Source: Deltaproteobacteria bacterium (GTDB lineage Bacteria > Desulfobacterota > Syntrophia > Syntrophales > Smithellaceae). From it: DNA of 45,679 nucleotides. The notes beneath the pieces are model-generated. The model did not search any database and had not been told where the DNA came from. It saw nothing but the letters and a program-made list of their open reading frames with translations. Shown here in pieces: positions 9,201 through 16,980 of this stretch (position 1 is its first letter; the number at the start of each line of letters is the position of its first letter). Both the position numbers and the translations under genes were made by a program. The DNA lies in NCBI GenBank assembly GCA_026388535.1, contig JAPLJP010000133.1, forward strand, positions 1-45,679, in the 5' to 3' direction.

Positions 9201-10424
9201 TACCTGCCATTCTGTGGTTGAACCTTTGATTTCGGGATATTGAAAACCGTAAGCGATCAATTCATTAATAAACGTATCCGCGAGTGGATGACTGTTTTGC
9301 GCGAAAACTTCCTTCGCTGTTGTCGTAATGCAATCAAAAATCGCGACACTGAATTCATATTGGGATTTGCTCTTTTTTAGAAAGCCGAATATCCTGCGCA
9401 CAAAGTCGTCCATGTTTTCTTTTTTTTCTTCTTGAAAAACCTTGTTCAAAGAATGAGTTATTTCCCGCAAGGCGCTGGCGTGGATATCGGCAAGGCTGGG
9501 AATATCCATTATATTAAACATGAAACCCAGTTTCGCCAGATGCTGGCGGCCTCGATGCGCTTCTGATTTTTCCAGTTGATCAGCGGCCAGCAGATAGCCA
9601 TTTACTATCTGGAAATAATCCGGCATATCAAGGTACCTTTTTATTTGGTTTTCACTTTTTCCCCGCGTGTCCGGGCACAGAGTTTCCAGCCCTTTGAGCA
9701 GATCTTGAAGATGCCTGTGACTAAGAGGCCCGATGAGTTGTCTGTACGCGTTGATTGATATCTCCGTTTCCCCTTCCTCTTCGGTAAGCCAATCGGAAGG
9801 ATCAGGCTGGATAAGCCAGAATTGGTATGTAATTTTAAATATCTTATGAGCCAAAAGATCGAACGCGGACGTGTTAATTTTTATATTGTTATCCGCAATA
9901 CTTTTGATAATTCTTTTGAGGTAAGTCGAGCATTTCTTGAAGATAACCGCATTGTCATCTACAATATTCATAAGAGATTTTGTTATCTCCGGAAACAGGT
10001 ATAAGTTTCTCTCAAGATAGTCGCCGCTCTGAGTGAGTATCGTGTCAACATAATCAAACAGATAATGTATCGCGCTGTCTTTAATATCATCACTGGATGC
10101 CGATTTGATAACGTCGAAGTAAATCCGCAGCAGCATGGAAAGGGCGGACACTCCCTCTTGATGATTATTAAAAATATAGAAATCTCCGATGGAAATGGAT
10201 TTCAGTTCCTTTAGGACATATTCCCAGTTAACGAAAGGGTGGTTTAACTCCGTTAGAAGTTCACGGGTCTTTTTCTGCAGACCGTAATGGCTTGCCACGA
10301 CCTGGAGCAGGGGCGCGTATTGCTCCGGAATTTCTATGGCAGTGGCCGTCCTTTCCAGATTAACTTTAAGAGCGGACGAACCCCATTCTTCGATTTTTTC
10401 ATTGGAAATCTTTTTTCTGGTCAT
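6207..10424 (-). CDS. PPDK/PEP synthase-like ATP-grasp and phosphohistidine protein with large N-terminal extension
   Basis: The last about 490 residues carry the ATP-grasp domain of pyruvate phosphate dikinase (KGYFLKELVSFGFNVPPGF; LLLSVRSGATVSLPGMMKS; HQEIDFTFEG) followed by the phosphohistidine swivelling domain with GGSTSHAAV, where His is the phosphotransfer residue. The PEP/pyruvate TIM-barrel domain that normally follows is absent: the protein ends 50-60 residues after the swivel motif. The first about 900 residues are helical, charged and unrecognised. It therefore cannot be a normal PPDK alone; either a partner supplies the acceptor domain or the substrate differs, as in phosphotransferases such as rifampin phosphotransferase or water dikinases acting on other acceptors. 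The internal ATG at 10424, with AAAGGG eight bases upstream, is preferred over the track start at 10490, which lacks a ribosome site. Confidence 0.8.
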   Translation of the reverse strand: MTRKKISNEKIEEWGSSALKVNLERTATAIEIPEQYAPLLQVVASHYGLQKKTRELLTELNHPFVNWEYVLKELKSISIGDFYIFNNHQEGVSALSMLLRIYFDVIKSASSDDIKDSAIHYLFDYVDTILTQSGDYLERNLYLFPEITKSLMNIVDDNAVIFKKCSTYLKRIIKSIADNNIKINTSAFDLLAHKIFKITYQFWLIQPDPSDWLTEEEGETEISINAYRQLIGPLSHRHLQDLLKGLETLCPDTRGKSENQIKRYLDMPDYFQIVNGYLLAADQLEKSEAHRGRQHLAKLGFMFNIMDIPSLADIHASALREITHSLNKVFQEEKKENMDDFVRRIFGFLKKSKSQYEFSVAIFDCITTTAKEVFAQNSHPLADTFINELIAYGFQYPEIKGSTTEWQVKVNPAHITNIRSWLEIIGMKPRWTKKLISALIINLKIGGIFVRDTDLIQKNISALLNTDIAPAYNLVKQLLRIFPVYFSEIGAEGELRDISTKVDELSSRNDKLVYFLRKQSHVESNSLLVKFIEDIFQYWRSGDKNFLRVHIPDEVYEQVVNSGEYFDGMHKAFEYFFKKINDNLRKFLEWDKARVCKELNHIKGINERDQERIQIMIRIYQLIYKKYYPQYIDLLKDLESANAFPKTDIASLKRALNVRNYYRSLTIILKFLSMLKATILSPKKTQFYENIYYKRHIAAGIPSMYGTYYEKKFEAVGLSLRLETLATMLFEELVQSFNLKFITKHTITKIHTFLWLYINALEIEGIATEGLAAKVKYVTHALPVKQISIDQYVDIFRFISKDIQDVIRNYYIDAHSLNMPVIIGQIYRPDAEADTESAQKKNEKSIYQHSENFIRGVISSAFGLQVLDNFVNTVVKTLNAESEKFKENKQILKVVMAYNPELTVSSFYKKNKKLDNQILLGNKGYFLKELVSFGFNVPPGFIITTEVFRGYDAVYGYKYIFNDLAIRVNKEIAALERITGRKLGDHRNPLLLSVRSGATVSLPGMMKSFLNVGINESIAEDLSAKENFQWAAWDSYRRFLQTWGMFQGMNRNFFDAIIDKFKQESGVERKIQFLPEQMKQIALSYKKGITDNGIALKEKPLEQLRHAVLQVFDSWYSEQAEIYRRQMHLSDKWGTAVIVQAMVFGNLNENSGSGVIFTREPKSSSSDVTLYGDFIFGVQGDDIVSGLVETYPISEKQRIAEYRDPRISLEAKFPEIYAELVRISEILIYEKGFNHQEIDFTFEGPTRDKLYILQTRDMNQIKTQRWKRFKDTRDLQSSVLGTGIGVNGGALCGRAVYSEADIKRFRGAEPETPLILVRPDTVPDDVGVLLQVEGLLTAKGGSTSHAAVTIPQLNKVGVVGFSKLKVYEADEYAKIEDRTIKAGDFISIDGWSGTVYVGQHESEAE

Positions 10425-10631
10425 ATTGAAAACCCTTTGCAAAGCAGGTAAATCAGAATTCGTATAATTTTTCAAGCACGGAACATACACGTCGGAAATA
10501 ACAAGGTTTCTCTTTAGTCTTTTCGCGGCTTGTTACATTAGAAGGGATTGGGTGGGGATAATAAACGTCCGATAGAGTCCCGATCGAAGCGGAACTTTAT
10601 TAAATTGAAGATTTATCTCTCAGATTATTGA

Positions 10632-10967
10632 TTATTTCTTTTTTGCCGCTTTTTTTACAGGTTTCTTTACAGCTTTTTTTACTGTTTTCTTAGCGGGCTT
10701 TTTTGCAGCTTTCTTCATGGGCTTTTTTGCGGCTTTCTTTTTCGCCGCCGGCTTTTTCTTTGGCGCCGCTTTTACTTTTTTTACCACTGTCTTTTTTTTC
10801 GGCGCAGCCGCGGCCTGTATTTTCTTTGGTTTTGCCGGACCCATATATATCATCGGCTCTTCACAGCAGATCAGGTCAATCGTGGCGCAACCACATTCTT
10901 CATCCACAATCACGGCTAGACCGCATACTTCACAACTCAGAACATCTCCAGCTTTTACTTTGGACAT
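10632..10967 (-). CDS. Desulforedoxin-like domain with lysine/alanine/proline histone H1-like tail
   Basis: Residues 1-45 match the desulforedoxin pattern: G-D-V-L-x-C-E-V-C-G near the start, then a second Cys pair in LICCEEPM, as in the small FeS4 domain that opens desulfoferrodoxin. Two extra Cys (EECGC) lie between. Residues about 47-111 are a low-complexity basic tail of KKPAKK-like repeats, as in histone H1 and AlgP-type DNA-binding proteins. The redox-metal head plus nucleic-acid-binding tail is unusual. The start has a TCCTCC complement (GGAGGA) just upstream. The lysine-rich tail creates long shadow ORFs on the plus strand. The function is unknown: it may be an iron- or redox-responsive nucleoid protein (inference). 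Confidence 0.78.
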   Translation of the reverse strand: MSKVKAGDVLSCEVCGLAVIVDEECGCATIDLICCEEPMIYMGPAKPKKIQAAAAPKKKTVVKKVKAAPKKKPAAKKKAAKKPMKKAAKKPAKKTVKKAVKKPVKKAAKKK

Positions 10968-11308
10968 TTGTTTTTCCTCCTCGTTGTGAGGGGTTAGATA
11001 TTCACCCTCCAGTATTGTTTCATTCTAATCAAAAAATAAATTATTTCAAGCATAAATTGCTGATTCTTTTAAAAAACTATAGACGGCTTGACTTTCATCA
11101 ACGATTTGATATTATCCCGATGAAAGCAAACTTTACTGAAGATAAATATTTATATCCTGAAAAATCTCCATACATAATCGCGAAAAATAATCGTCTGGAA
11201 ATTATAAGCATAAGACGAAAAGGCAATTCATGAAAAAAATTTCAAATACCTTCAAGATTTCGTCTTTACCATGACAGAAAACAGCTATCATCTAACGGAT
11301 AAATTATT
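10968..11308. other. AT-rich intergenic region, no gene seen
   Basis: This 341-base gap separates the divergent Dx-H1-like and alanine racemase genes and presumably holds both promoters. A 37-codon ATG ORF at 11120-11233 has no ribosome site and no recognisable features, so it is not called. No hairpin or repeat was recognised. Confidence 0.5.
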
Positions 11309-13267
11309 ATGGTATTAAAGAAAGAACAGAAATATCGCAGTTGGGTTGAAATTGATCTCGATAACTTTATCGGCAACCTGAAAGAAATAAAAAGACTTAT
11401 CGGTCCCAAGGTCAATTTTATGCAGGTCGTCAAGGCCGATGCTTATGGACACGGAGCTATAGAAATTTCCAATGTCGCCTTAAAAAACGGCGCGCGGATG
11501 CTGGGAGTGGCCAATGCTGATGAAGGTGTTCAGCTGAGAATAAGTGGTATAGAAGCACCCATTGTAATTTTAGGACCATCAACAGCCGCGGAAATCGAAC
11601 AAATAATCAAATACAATCTTACACCGTCGGTTTCGGACGCGGCTTTTGCGAAAAAGCTGCATAAATTGCTGGAAAAATCCGGCCATAAACTGCCTGTACA
11701 TATTGAAGTGGACACCGGTATGGGACGCGGAGGAATCATTCACAGCGAAGCGCTGAAGTTTATCATGGCAATATCCAAACTGCCCAATATTACCATGGAA
11801 GGAATTTTCAGCCACTTTGCCTCAAGCGAAGTCGTTATTCCTTACAATAAAAATCAAGGGCAATTGTTTCACGATTTGCTTGCTCGGCTTAAACGCTTAA
11901 ACATAACCATACCTATCCGGCACATGGAAAACAGCGGCGCGATTTTAAACTATCCCGAATTCAAATTGAACATGGCGCGTCCGGGAATCATGACTTACGG
12001 CATTTATCCATCACCGGATAATGAATCCAAAGCCAGGCTTTCCCCTGTGATGTCGTTTAAAACCAGCATTGTTTTACTGAAGAATTTCCCTAAAGACTAT
12101 GGCATCGGCTATGGCAGTACATACATCACCAAGAAACTAACACGCATCGCGACTATTCCTGTAGGTTACGGAGACGGTTACGGTTTTATTCTTTCCAATC
12201 AGGGCGAGGCTTTAATCCGCGGCAAGCGGGCGCCAATTGTCGGGCGGGTTTCAATGGATCTGTGCACGATTGATGTTACCCACATTCCCGGTTGCAGGGT
12301 TGGTGATGAAGTTGTTCTTTTGGGCAGGCAGGGGAAAGAATACATCAGCGCTAATGAAATTGCCGCCAGGGCCCAGACCATCAGCTACGAAGTTCTCTGC
12401 GCTTTAGGGAAACGAGCGCCCCGGGTTTTTCTGCAAAAAGGGAAAAAGGAAGCTGTCGAACCGCGCCTGCGGCGGATATTTATCCCGGATGAAGAAAAAT
12501 CCATCTCCCGCATTGATAACATTATCCGCCAGTGCCTGCAGACACGCGCCCGCGACGAGGAACTTGGCAACGCCATTTATTACGAAATGTTTGAAACTCT
12601 TTTCGGCAAGGAAGACCGCCGGCTGGAACTGCGCTCCGGCTTCCGCTACAACATTCGTATCGGGCTGGCATCGAAAGCAAAAGATGCCGGAAATTCCCAA
12701 AATTACTTTCGCGTCAGCACGCACATCGAATACAAAAAAACTATCCGCGACAACATCTTTATGATCGGCTGCGCCGCCAACAATTCTCAGTTGGCCACGT
12801 TATTTGAAGACCCGCGCTGTGAATACCGCTGGCTTTTGAGCGACGGCAGGAATTTGTCCCTAGAGCGCGATTTTACCGTCGAACGGGTGCGCATTAACAA
12901 CAAGAATATTCCCATTATTGAAACAAAAAAGACGAAGCGCGGTTTTGAAGTATGGTGCGGCGCAGAATCGCTCAAAAAATTTATAAACAGCGAAGTTAAA
13001 ATTGAAATAGAAATTGCCACCTGGCAGGCAAAGGACAATAAAATCTTCCCCGTTTATCTTATTTATCCCACAAGGGGCGTGGATATTAACTTCAATTACG
13101 AAAAAGCAAAATTAAAGAATGTCAGCGAAAAGAGTTTCTTTGCCGGAAGACATCCTCATCCTTCCGTATCGATAAGGAAAGGCAAATCCATCGGCATTAA
13201 GATATCCGACAAGGATTGGATTTTCCCGACGAGCGGCGTGATCTTTATTTGGGATTTACAATCATAA
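11309..13267 (+). CDS. alr: Alanine racemase with a large unrecognised C-terminal domain
   Basis: Residues 1-375 are a complete fold-type III PLP alanine racemase that interconverts L- and D-alanine for peptidoglycan. The PLP lysine is K42 in VVKADAYGHG, VDTGMGRGG follows near 135, and the second-domain motif GYGSTYITKK contains the likely catalytic Tyr. GYGDGYGF and GRVSMDLCTIDVT complete the C-terminal beta domain. Normal Alr ends near residue 375 (RAPRVF), but this one continues for about 275 residues. The extension starts with a charged linker (DEEKSISRIDNIIRQ), then an alpha/beta and beta-rich region with no motif I recognise; the frame is clean and the codon use similar. D-Ala-D-Ala ligase is encoded 2 kb downstream on the opposite strand. 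Confidence 0.9.
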   Translation: MVLKKEQKYRSWVEIDLDNFIGNLKEIKRLIGPKVNFMQVVKADAYGHGAIEISNVALKNGARMLGVANADEGVQLRISGIEAPIVILGPSTAAEIEQIIKYNLTPSVSDAAFAKKLHKLLEKSGHKLPVHIEVDTGMGRGGIIHSEALKFIMAISKLPNITMEGIFSHFASSEVVIPYNKNQGQLFHDLLARLKRLNITIPIRHMENSGAILNYPEFKLNMARPGIMTYGIYPSPDNESKARLSPVMSFKTSIVLLKNFPKDYGIGYGSTYITKKLTRIATIPVGYGDGYGFILSNQGEALIRGKRAPIVGRVSMDLCTIDVTHIPGCRVGDEVVLLGRQGKEYISANEIAARAQTISYEVLCALGKRAPRVFLQKGKKEAVEPRLRRIFIPDEEKSISRIDNIIRQCLQTRARDEELGNAIYYEMFETLFGKEDRRLELRSGFRYNIRIGLASKAKDAGNSQNYFRVSTHIEYKKTIRDNIFMIGCAANNSQLATLFEDPRCEYRWLLSDGRNLSLERDFTVERVRINNKNIPIIETKKTKRGFEVWCGAESLKKFINSEVKIEIEIATWQAKDNKIFPVYLIYPTRGVDINFNYEKAKLKNVSEKSFFAGRHPHPSVSIRKGKSIGIKISDKDWIFPTSGVIFIWDLQS

Positions 13268-13278
13268 TTGTCTGGTCT

Positions 13279-13701
13279 TTATTTGATGTAATAACCGGAT
13301 ACTCTCCACTTACCATCACTGTCCATCCTTGGAGTAACTGTCTCAACTCCTGATTTTTTATTCTCGAAGGAAGTGTTAAATTGTATGATGACATACTGCC
13401 CATCGGGCGCTCCCGGCAGAGACGTTGTGTAAGTGGCGGACTTTACTTTCCTGGAAATCAATTTGCCGAGCGGCTCGCGAACCCCCTGAACTGCCTGTGC
13501 CCACTGATCCTGCGTGACAGCGTTTTTAAAATATTCAGACGATTCCTTCCAGCTCTCCATGTATTTGCCTTTATCAACAATGGTGAGCCATTTCTCAGCC
13601 GCGGTAATTGCCGCCTTTTCACTATCAGATCTGGCAGCCATGACAGTGGCCGTACCAAGGATAAGTCCAATCACGACGAAACATACAATTCTTCTGATCA
13701 T
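13279..13701 (-). CDS. Secreted DUF4019-type protein
   Basis: A 140-residue protein with a signal peptide (MIRRIVCFVVIGLILGTATVMA) and a compact domain containing AAITAAEKWLTIVDKGKYMESWKE and REPLGKLISRKV, the hallmarks of DUF4019-type proteins. These adopt an NTF2-like fold and are of unknown function. The ATG at 13701 is chosen because AAAGGAG lies eight to ten bases upstream; the track start six codons earlier would place the ribosome site inside the gene. The predicted location is periplasmic. It converges with alr, 11 bases away. Confidence 0.78.
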   Translation of the reverse strand: MIRRIVCFVVIGLILGTATVMAARSDSEKAAITAAEKWLTIVDKGKYMESWKESSEYFKNAVTQDQWAQAVQGVREPLGKLISRKVKSATYTTSLPGAPDGQYVIIQFNTSFENKKSGVETVTPRMDSDGKWRVSGYYIK

Positions 13702-13840
13702 CCTCTTATCTCCTTTCAAAATGATAAAGGCTTGATTTCAATTATTTGCCAGTGTAGTTTTTCAATGAAACCTTGTCATATCGACCAGCGGGAGATATCT
13801 TGTATATTCCGACAATCATTAAGATTTCTCGCGGAGTATG

Positions 13841-13869
13841 ATCCCGCGTATGCGGGACTTCGAAATGAC
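13841..13869. repeat. Short GC hairpin repeat (ATCCCGC...GCGGGA type)
   Basis: ATCCCGCGTATGCGGGACTT followed by CGAAATGACG is a degenerate copy of a widespread hairpin repeat (TCCCGC-loop-GCGGGAATGACG). A better copy lies at 29322-29346 in this window. Confidence 0.6.
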
Positions 13870-13891
13870 GAAACACTACACTAATTATTTT

Positions 13892-14080
13892 TTAACTGTT
13901 TCTTTCTTTTAGCAGCCAGATGGCCAGAGCGGCCAGAACCACCGCGGCAACAGCGCTGGGCCACAAAGGAATTTCCATTCCCGCGGCAACTACATTAACT
14001 TTCAGAAAGAAGCGGAATAACTGAGCACAAGCCAGAAAAAGAAGTAAAATACCTATCACTAACGATGCTGGACGTTTCAT
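13892..14080 (-). CDS. Small two-helix membrane protein
   Basis: A 62-residue protein with two hydrophobic helices (about residues 7-26 and 39-57) and a basic C-terminus (LLKERNS). A strong ribosome binding site (TAGGAGG) lies seven bases ahead of the ATG, so it is probably translated. The helices are separated by a short loop (VNVVAAGMEIPLWPS) that probably faces the periplasm. No family is recognised. It sits alone between the DUF4019-type gene and the zinc-ribbon protein gene. Confidence 0.65.
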   Translation of the reverse strand: MKRPASLVIGILLLFLACAQLFRFFLKVNVVAAGMEIPLWPSAVAAVVLAALAIWLLKERNS

Positions 14081-14130
14081 AATTTTACCTCCTAAAATTT
14101 AAAATATATTATTGGCAACCTATAATTTCT

Positions 14131-15288
14131 CTACAATACATTATAAATAGCTTCTCTAATACGATTCATAACTGCATTTCGATAATTATACACCTCAATT
14201 TCATCAAATCTTAATATATTATAACCCTTTGCTTTTAGATAATTATTTTTATTATTGTCCGACTCAATGCGTTTTGGTATCGAATGCCAATAAAGACCAT
14301 CCCATTCAATTATAATTTTCTTTTGAGGAATAAAAGCATCAACAATATAGCGTCCGATTTTAACTTGTTCTGAAAACGCAACGCCGATTTCATATAATAT
14401 TGATCTTCCCTCTATCTCTAATCCGGTAGGCTCACAGCTTTTTTTATAACACTCTTGCGAACAATAACGGCCCGCCTTGAAGTTTCTTTCTTCTCCCTTC
14501 TTAATTTCAGAAGGTCGTATATAAAACTCTGTTCCACAAAACTCGCATATTTTTAGAAAACCGTTTTTCATATCTGCGCACCTGCATTTTTGCGAGCAAT
14601 AATTTTTGCCGTTACTATAGCACTCCTTTTTTTCGAATATCTTCCCGCAAAAATTACACTTAACATCTATTCTTTTCTTTTTTGATTCTATACTGCATTG
14701 ACTTGAACAATATAACGCGGGTTTGTGATTTAGATAACTCTTTAAAATAAGAAAAGGTTTTTTACAGTACTTACAAATAATCGTAATTTTCTCTTTATTT
14801 CTAGACAATAAATAGCATTGAGATGAACAGTATTTTTTCTCTAAATTTGTGCCTTCATATATTGCAAGAGCTTTAAATGGTTTGCTACAAACAAGACAAT
14901 TTTTTACAATTGATTTCCCATTATCTCGACATTGGAGTGAACAATATTTCCCCGCATCCTTTCTATTTTCACGTGCCCTTTGAAAATAAAATTCTTTCCC
15001 ACATACAATACATTTACGAAATTCACCCTTCTTGTAATTCTCGGCCATGCAATACCTAGAACAAAAATGGCCACCACCCTTTTTCAACCAAGCTTTCCAT
15101 GTCTTAAATTCTTTACCACAATTTTTACAAATTACTCTTATATAACAACTAGATTTTGTTTTACGTGTATTATAACAAACACGCGAGCAGAACTTGCCAC
15201 CACCTCTATTAATATCACTTAATTTCGACTGAAATATTTCACCACAGTTCTGACATTTTCGTGATAACCTTTTAGCTGGTCTTTCCAT
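14131..15288 (-). CDS. Multi-zinc-ribbon protein with Vsr/DUF559-like endonuclease domain
   Basis: Residues 1-285 contain seven tandem units of the form C-x2-C-G/K-x2-F ... (Y/F)-C-S-x2-C, each about 35-40 residues and each able to bind one zinc. The C-terminal about 100 residues read as a small restriction-like nuclease: GRYIVDAFIPQKKIIIEWDGLYWH gives the D-x(n)-E-x-D pattern of the Vsr/DUF559 fold, followed by NYLKAKGYNILRFDEIEV. Such combinations occur in phage and mobile homing-type nucleases. AT content is clearly higher than in the flanking genes and the gene stands alone, suggesting horizontal acquisition. No methyltransferase partner or interrupted host gene is visible. Nuclease activity is inferred. 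Confidence 0.75.
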   Translation of the reverse strand: MERPAKRLSRKCQNCGEIFQSKLSDINRGGGKFCSRVCYNTRKTKSSCYIRVICKNCGKEFKTWKAWLKKGGGHFCSRYCMAENYKKGEFRKCIVCGKEFYFQRARENRKDAGKYCSLQCRDNGKSIVKNCLVCSKPFKALAIYEGTNLEKKYCSSQCYLLSRNKEKITIICKYCKKPFLILKSYLNHKPALYCSSQCSIESKKKRIDVKCNFCGKIFEKKECYSNGKNYCSQKCRCADMKNGFLKICEFCGTEFYIRPSEIKKGEERNFKAGRYCSQECYKKSCEPTGLEIEGRSILYEIGVAFSEQVKIGRYIVDAFIPQKKIIIEWDGLYWHSIPKRIESDNNKNNYLKAKGYNILRFDEIEVYNYRNAVMNRIREAIYNVL

Positions 15289-15407
15289 AATTTTGAATTT
15301 CTGAAAACTTTTCAGCTTTAATTTAGAATCAAATACCAGATTATAAGAGAGTTAATAATAAATTTGCGAGCTTCTTAATTTATTAAGAATAAGTCTAAAA
15401 ATATCTG

Positions 15408-16553
15408 TCAAACACATTCTGTTTTTATCTCCAATTTCTTCCTGTGGCGATCTAGGGCTAAGGTAATCAACTTGTCGAGAAGATCGCTGTATTTGAGGCC
15501 GGTAGCTTCCCAAAGTTTAGGATACATGCTGATGCTGGTAAAGCCCGGAAGGGTGTTTATTTCGTTAAGGTAAAATTTATTGGTTTTTTTATCCAGAAAG
15601 AAATCAACCCGCGCCATGGAAGAACAGCCCAGCGCCATATAACCTTCAAGAGCGTTCCTTCTGATTTTATCGGCGAGCGGTTTGTGAATCTGCGCCGGTA
15701 TATTTAGCGCCGCACCGTTGGGGTCAATATACTTAGCCTCATAGGAATAAAATTCGTGATTAGGAATTACCTCGCCCAAAATTGAAGCGGCGGGATTGTC
15801 ATTGCCCAGAATGGCGCATTCAATTTCGCGGCAATCTACTGCCTTCTCAATCATAACTCTAGTGTCGAACTGAAAAGCGAAATTCATGGCCTTGGCCAGC
15901 ATTTCTTTTTTCTTTACTTTTTTTACTCCGACGGAAGAACCCGCGCAGACAGGCTTGACAAAAAGCGGCAGGCCGAGTTTCTCCAAAGCAATCTGCGTAA
16001 TAAATTTTGAATTATCCTGCCAGAGATGTTTATTTATGGTCACGGAAGGAACAACAGGAATGCCCTCTTCGCTGAGCAATCTCTTGGCAATGTCTTTATC
16101 CATGCCGACAGCCGAGCCTGTAACGTCCGCGCCCACGTAAGGCACCATCGCCAGTTCCAGCAGTCCCTGCAGGGTACCGTCTTCGCCGAATGTTCCGTGA
16201 AGGACGGGAATAACAACATCCACAATCACTTCTTTATTTTTGTTTTTAAGGTCGTAAAGATGAAGCGTGTTTTTCTGTTCGAAATGATTGACCAGCCACA
16301 TACCCTTTTTTTTCAAAGCCAGTTTTCTGCCGAAATCCTTATCGGAAATTATCCGGGGATTGTCCTGCACATACCAGCGGCCGTCTCTGGCAATGCCGTT
16401 GGCTGTTTCTTCGTATTTATCTCTATCAAGGGCGGAAAAAACCGAAGCGGCGGAGAATAGTGAAACATCGTGCTCGCCCGATCTACCGCCGTATAAAACA
16501 CCTATCCTTATTTTTGCCGCTTTCTTTAAACCTAATTTACGCGCCATATGCAT
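15408..16553 (-). CDS. ddl: D-alanine--D-alanine ligase
   Basis: ATP-grasp ligase making the D-Ala-D-Ala dipeptide for peptidoglycan precursors in the cytoplasm. The N-terminal domain has IGVLYGGRSGEHDVSLFSA (residues 17-35), then HGTFGEDGTLQGLLE, the ATP-grasp loop PLFVKPVCAGSSVGVKKV, and the C-terminal metal/substrate motif YLNEINTLPGFTSISMYPKLW. At 381 residues it is of the slightly longer A/vanA-like length class. The track start is GTG/ATG-ambiguous: MHMARKL offers two Met codons two residues apart. A promoter is visible 45-75 bases upstream. Confidence 0.96.
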   Translation of the reverse strand: MHMARKLGLKKAAKIRIGVLYGGRSGEHDVSLFSAASVFSALDRDKYEETANGIARDGRWYVQDNPRIISDKDFGRKLALKKKGMWLVNHFEQKNTLHLYDLKNKNKEVIVDVVIPVLHGTFGEDGTLQGLLELAMVPYVGADVTGSAVGMDKDIAKRLLSEEGIPVVPSVTINKHLWQDNSKFITQIALEKLGLPLFVKPVCAGSSVGVKKVKKKEMLAKAMNFAFQFDTRVMIEKAVDCREIECAILGNDNPAASILGEVIPNHEFYSYEAKYIDPNGAALNIPAQIHKPLADKIRRNALEGYMALGCSSMARVDFFLDKKTNKFYLNEINTLPGFTSISMYPKLWEATGLKYSDLLDKLITLALDRHRKKLEIKTECV

Positions 16554-16597
16554 CCTTATTATTGTTGTCGTGTTTATTTATCTTATCATTTTAAAGA

Positions 16598-16627
16598 GAT
16601 ATACGCCTCGAGAGCTAAAGTTGTCAA
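16598..16627 (-). promoter_or_regulatory. Putative sigma70 promoter of ddl
   Basis: On the minus strand TTGACA (16627-16622) is followed after 18 bases by TATATC (16603-16598), placing the transcription start about 35-40 bases ahead of the ddl start codon. Confidence 0.6.
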
Positions 16628-16705
16628 TTTAATTTTGGGTTCCAAGAACGATGATCACTAGATAATACACATTTAATACAGGCAAAGACCTTTACAAAAT
16701 CTCAA

Positions 16706-16914
16706 ATCACGGGTATGAACCTCAAAGCAAGCTTTGGGGTTCATACCCTCCGCTTTGCGGGATTGTTTCCAATAGTTTTTGGCTATTGGATAATTCGACT
16801 AAAAAACTTCAATGCGCTTTGCTTTTAAAGTTTTAGTCTCATTACAATTTACCAATTCCGCTGCGCCTATAGTGACCTTTAGATTAATCGCTTTCGAAAT
16901 TGGAGTTTCACAAA
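16706..16914 (+). repeat. Interspersed structured repeat, copy 2
   Basis: It begins ATCACGGGTATGAACC with the hairpin TGAACC-CAAAGC/GCTTTG-GGTTCA, then CCCTCCGCTTTGCGGG, the extra hairpin TCCAATAG/CTATTGGA, ATAATTCGACT, the hairpin GACTAAAA...CTT/AAAGTTTTAGTC, TCTCATTA, and ends TTGGAGTTTCACAAA. It fills most of the 427-base gap between ddl and the outer membrane protein gene. The remainder of that gap, apart from the ddl promoter, shows nothing recognisable. Confidence 0.85.
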
Positions 16915-16980
16915 CAAATTTATACGTTACCTTGCTTTAGGAAAACAATAACATCTGACAACCGATAAGGAGAATTTTGC

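Noticed and set aside
10703-11233. 176- and 90-residue plus-strand ORFs opposite the Dx-H1-like gene
   Set aside because: They are antisense to the lysine-rich repeat tail, producing low-complexity Phe/Leu/Pro runs; shadow ORFs.
11120-11233. 37-codon ORF before alr
   Set aside because: No ribosome site and no recognisable features.
14131-15288. Restriction-modification or anti-phage island
   Set aside because: The nuclease-like gene has no methylase, helicase or toxin-antitoxin neighbour; flanking genes are housekeeping.
16706-16914. CRISPR-like array or riboswitch in the repeat regions
   Set aside because: No regular spacer-repeat alternation, and the copies lie in varied positions relative to genes, both upstream and within operons, which suits a dispersed repeat better.
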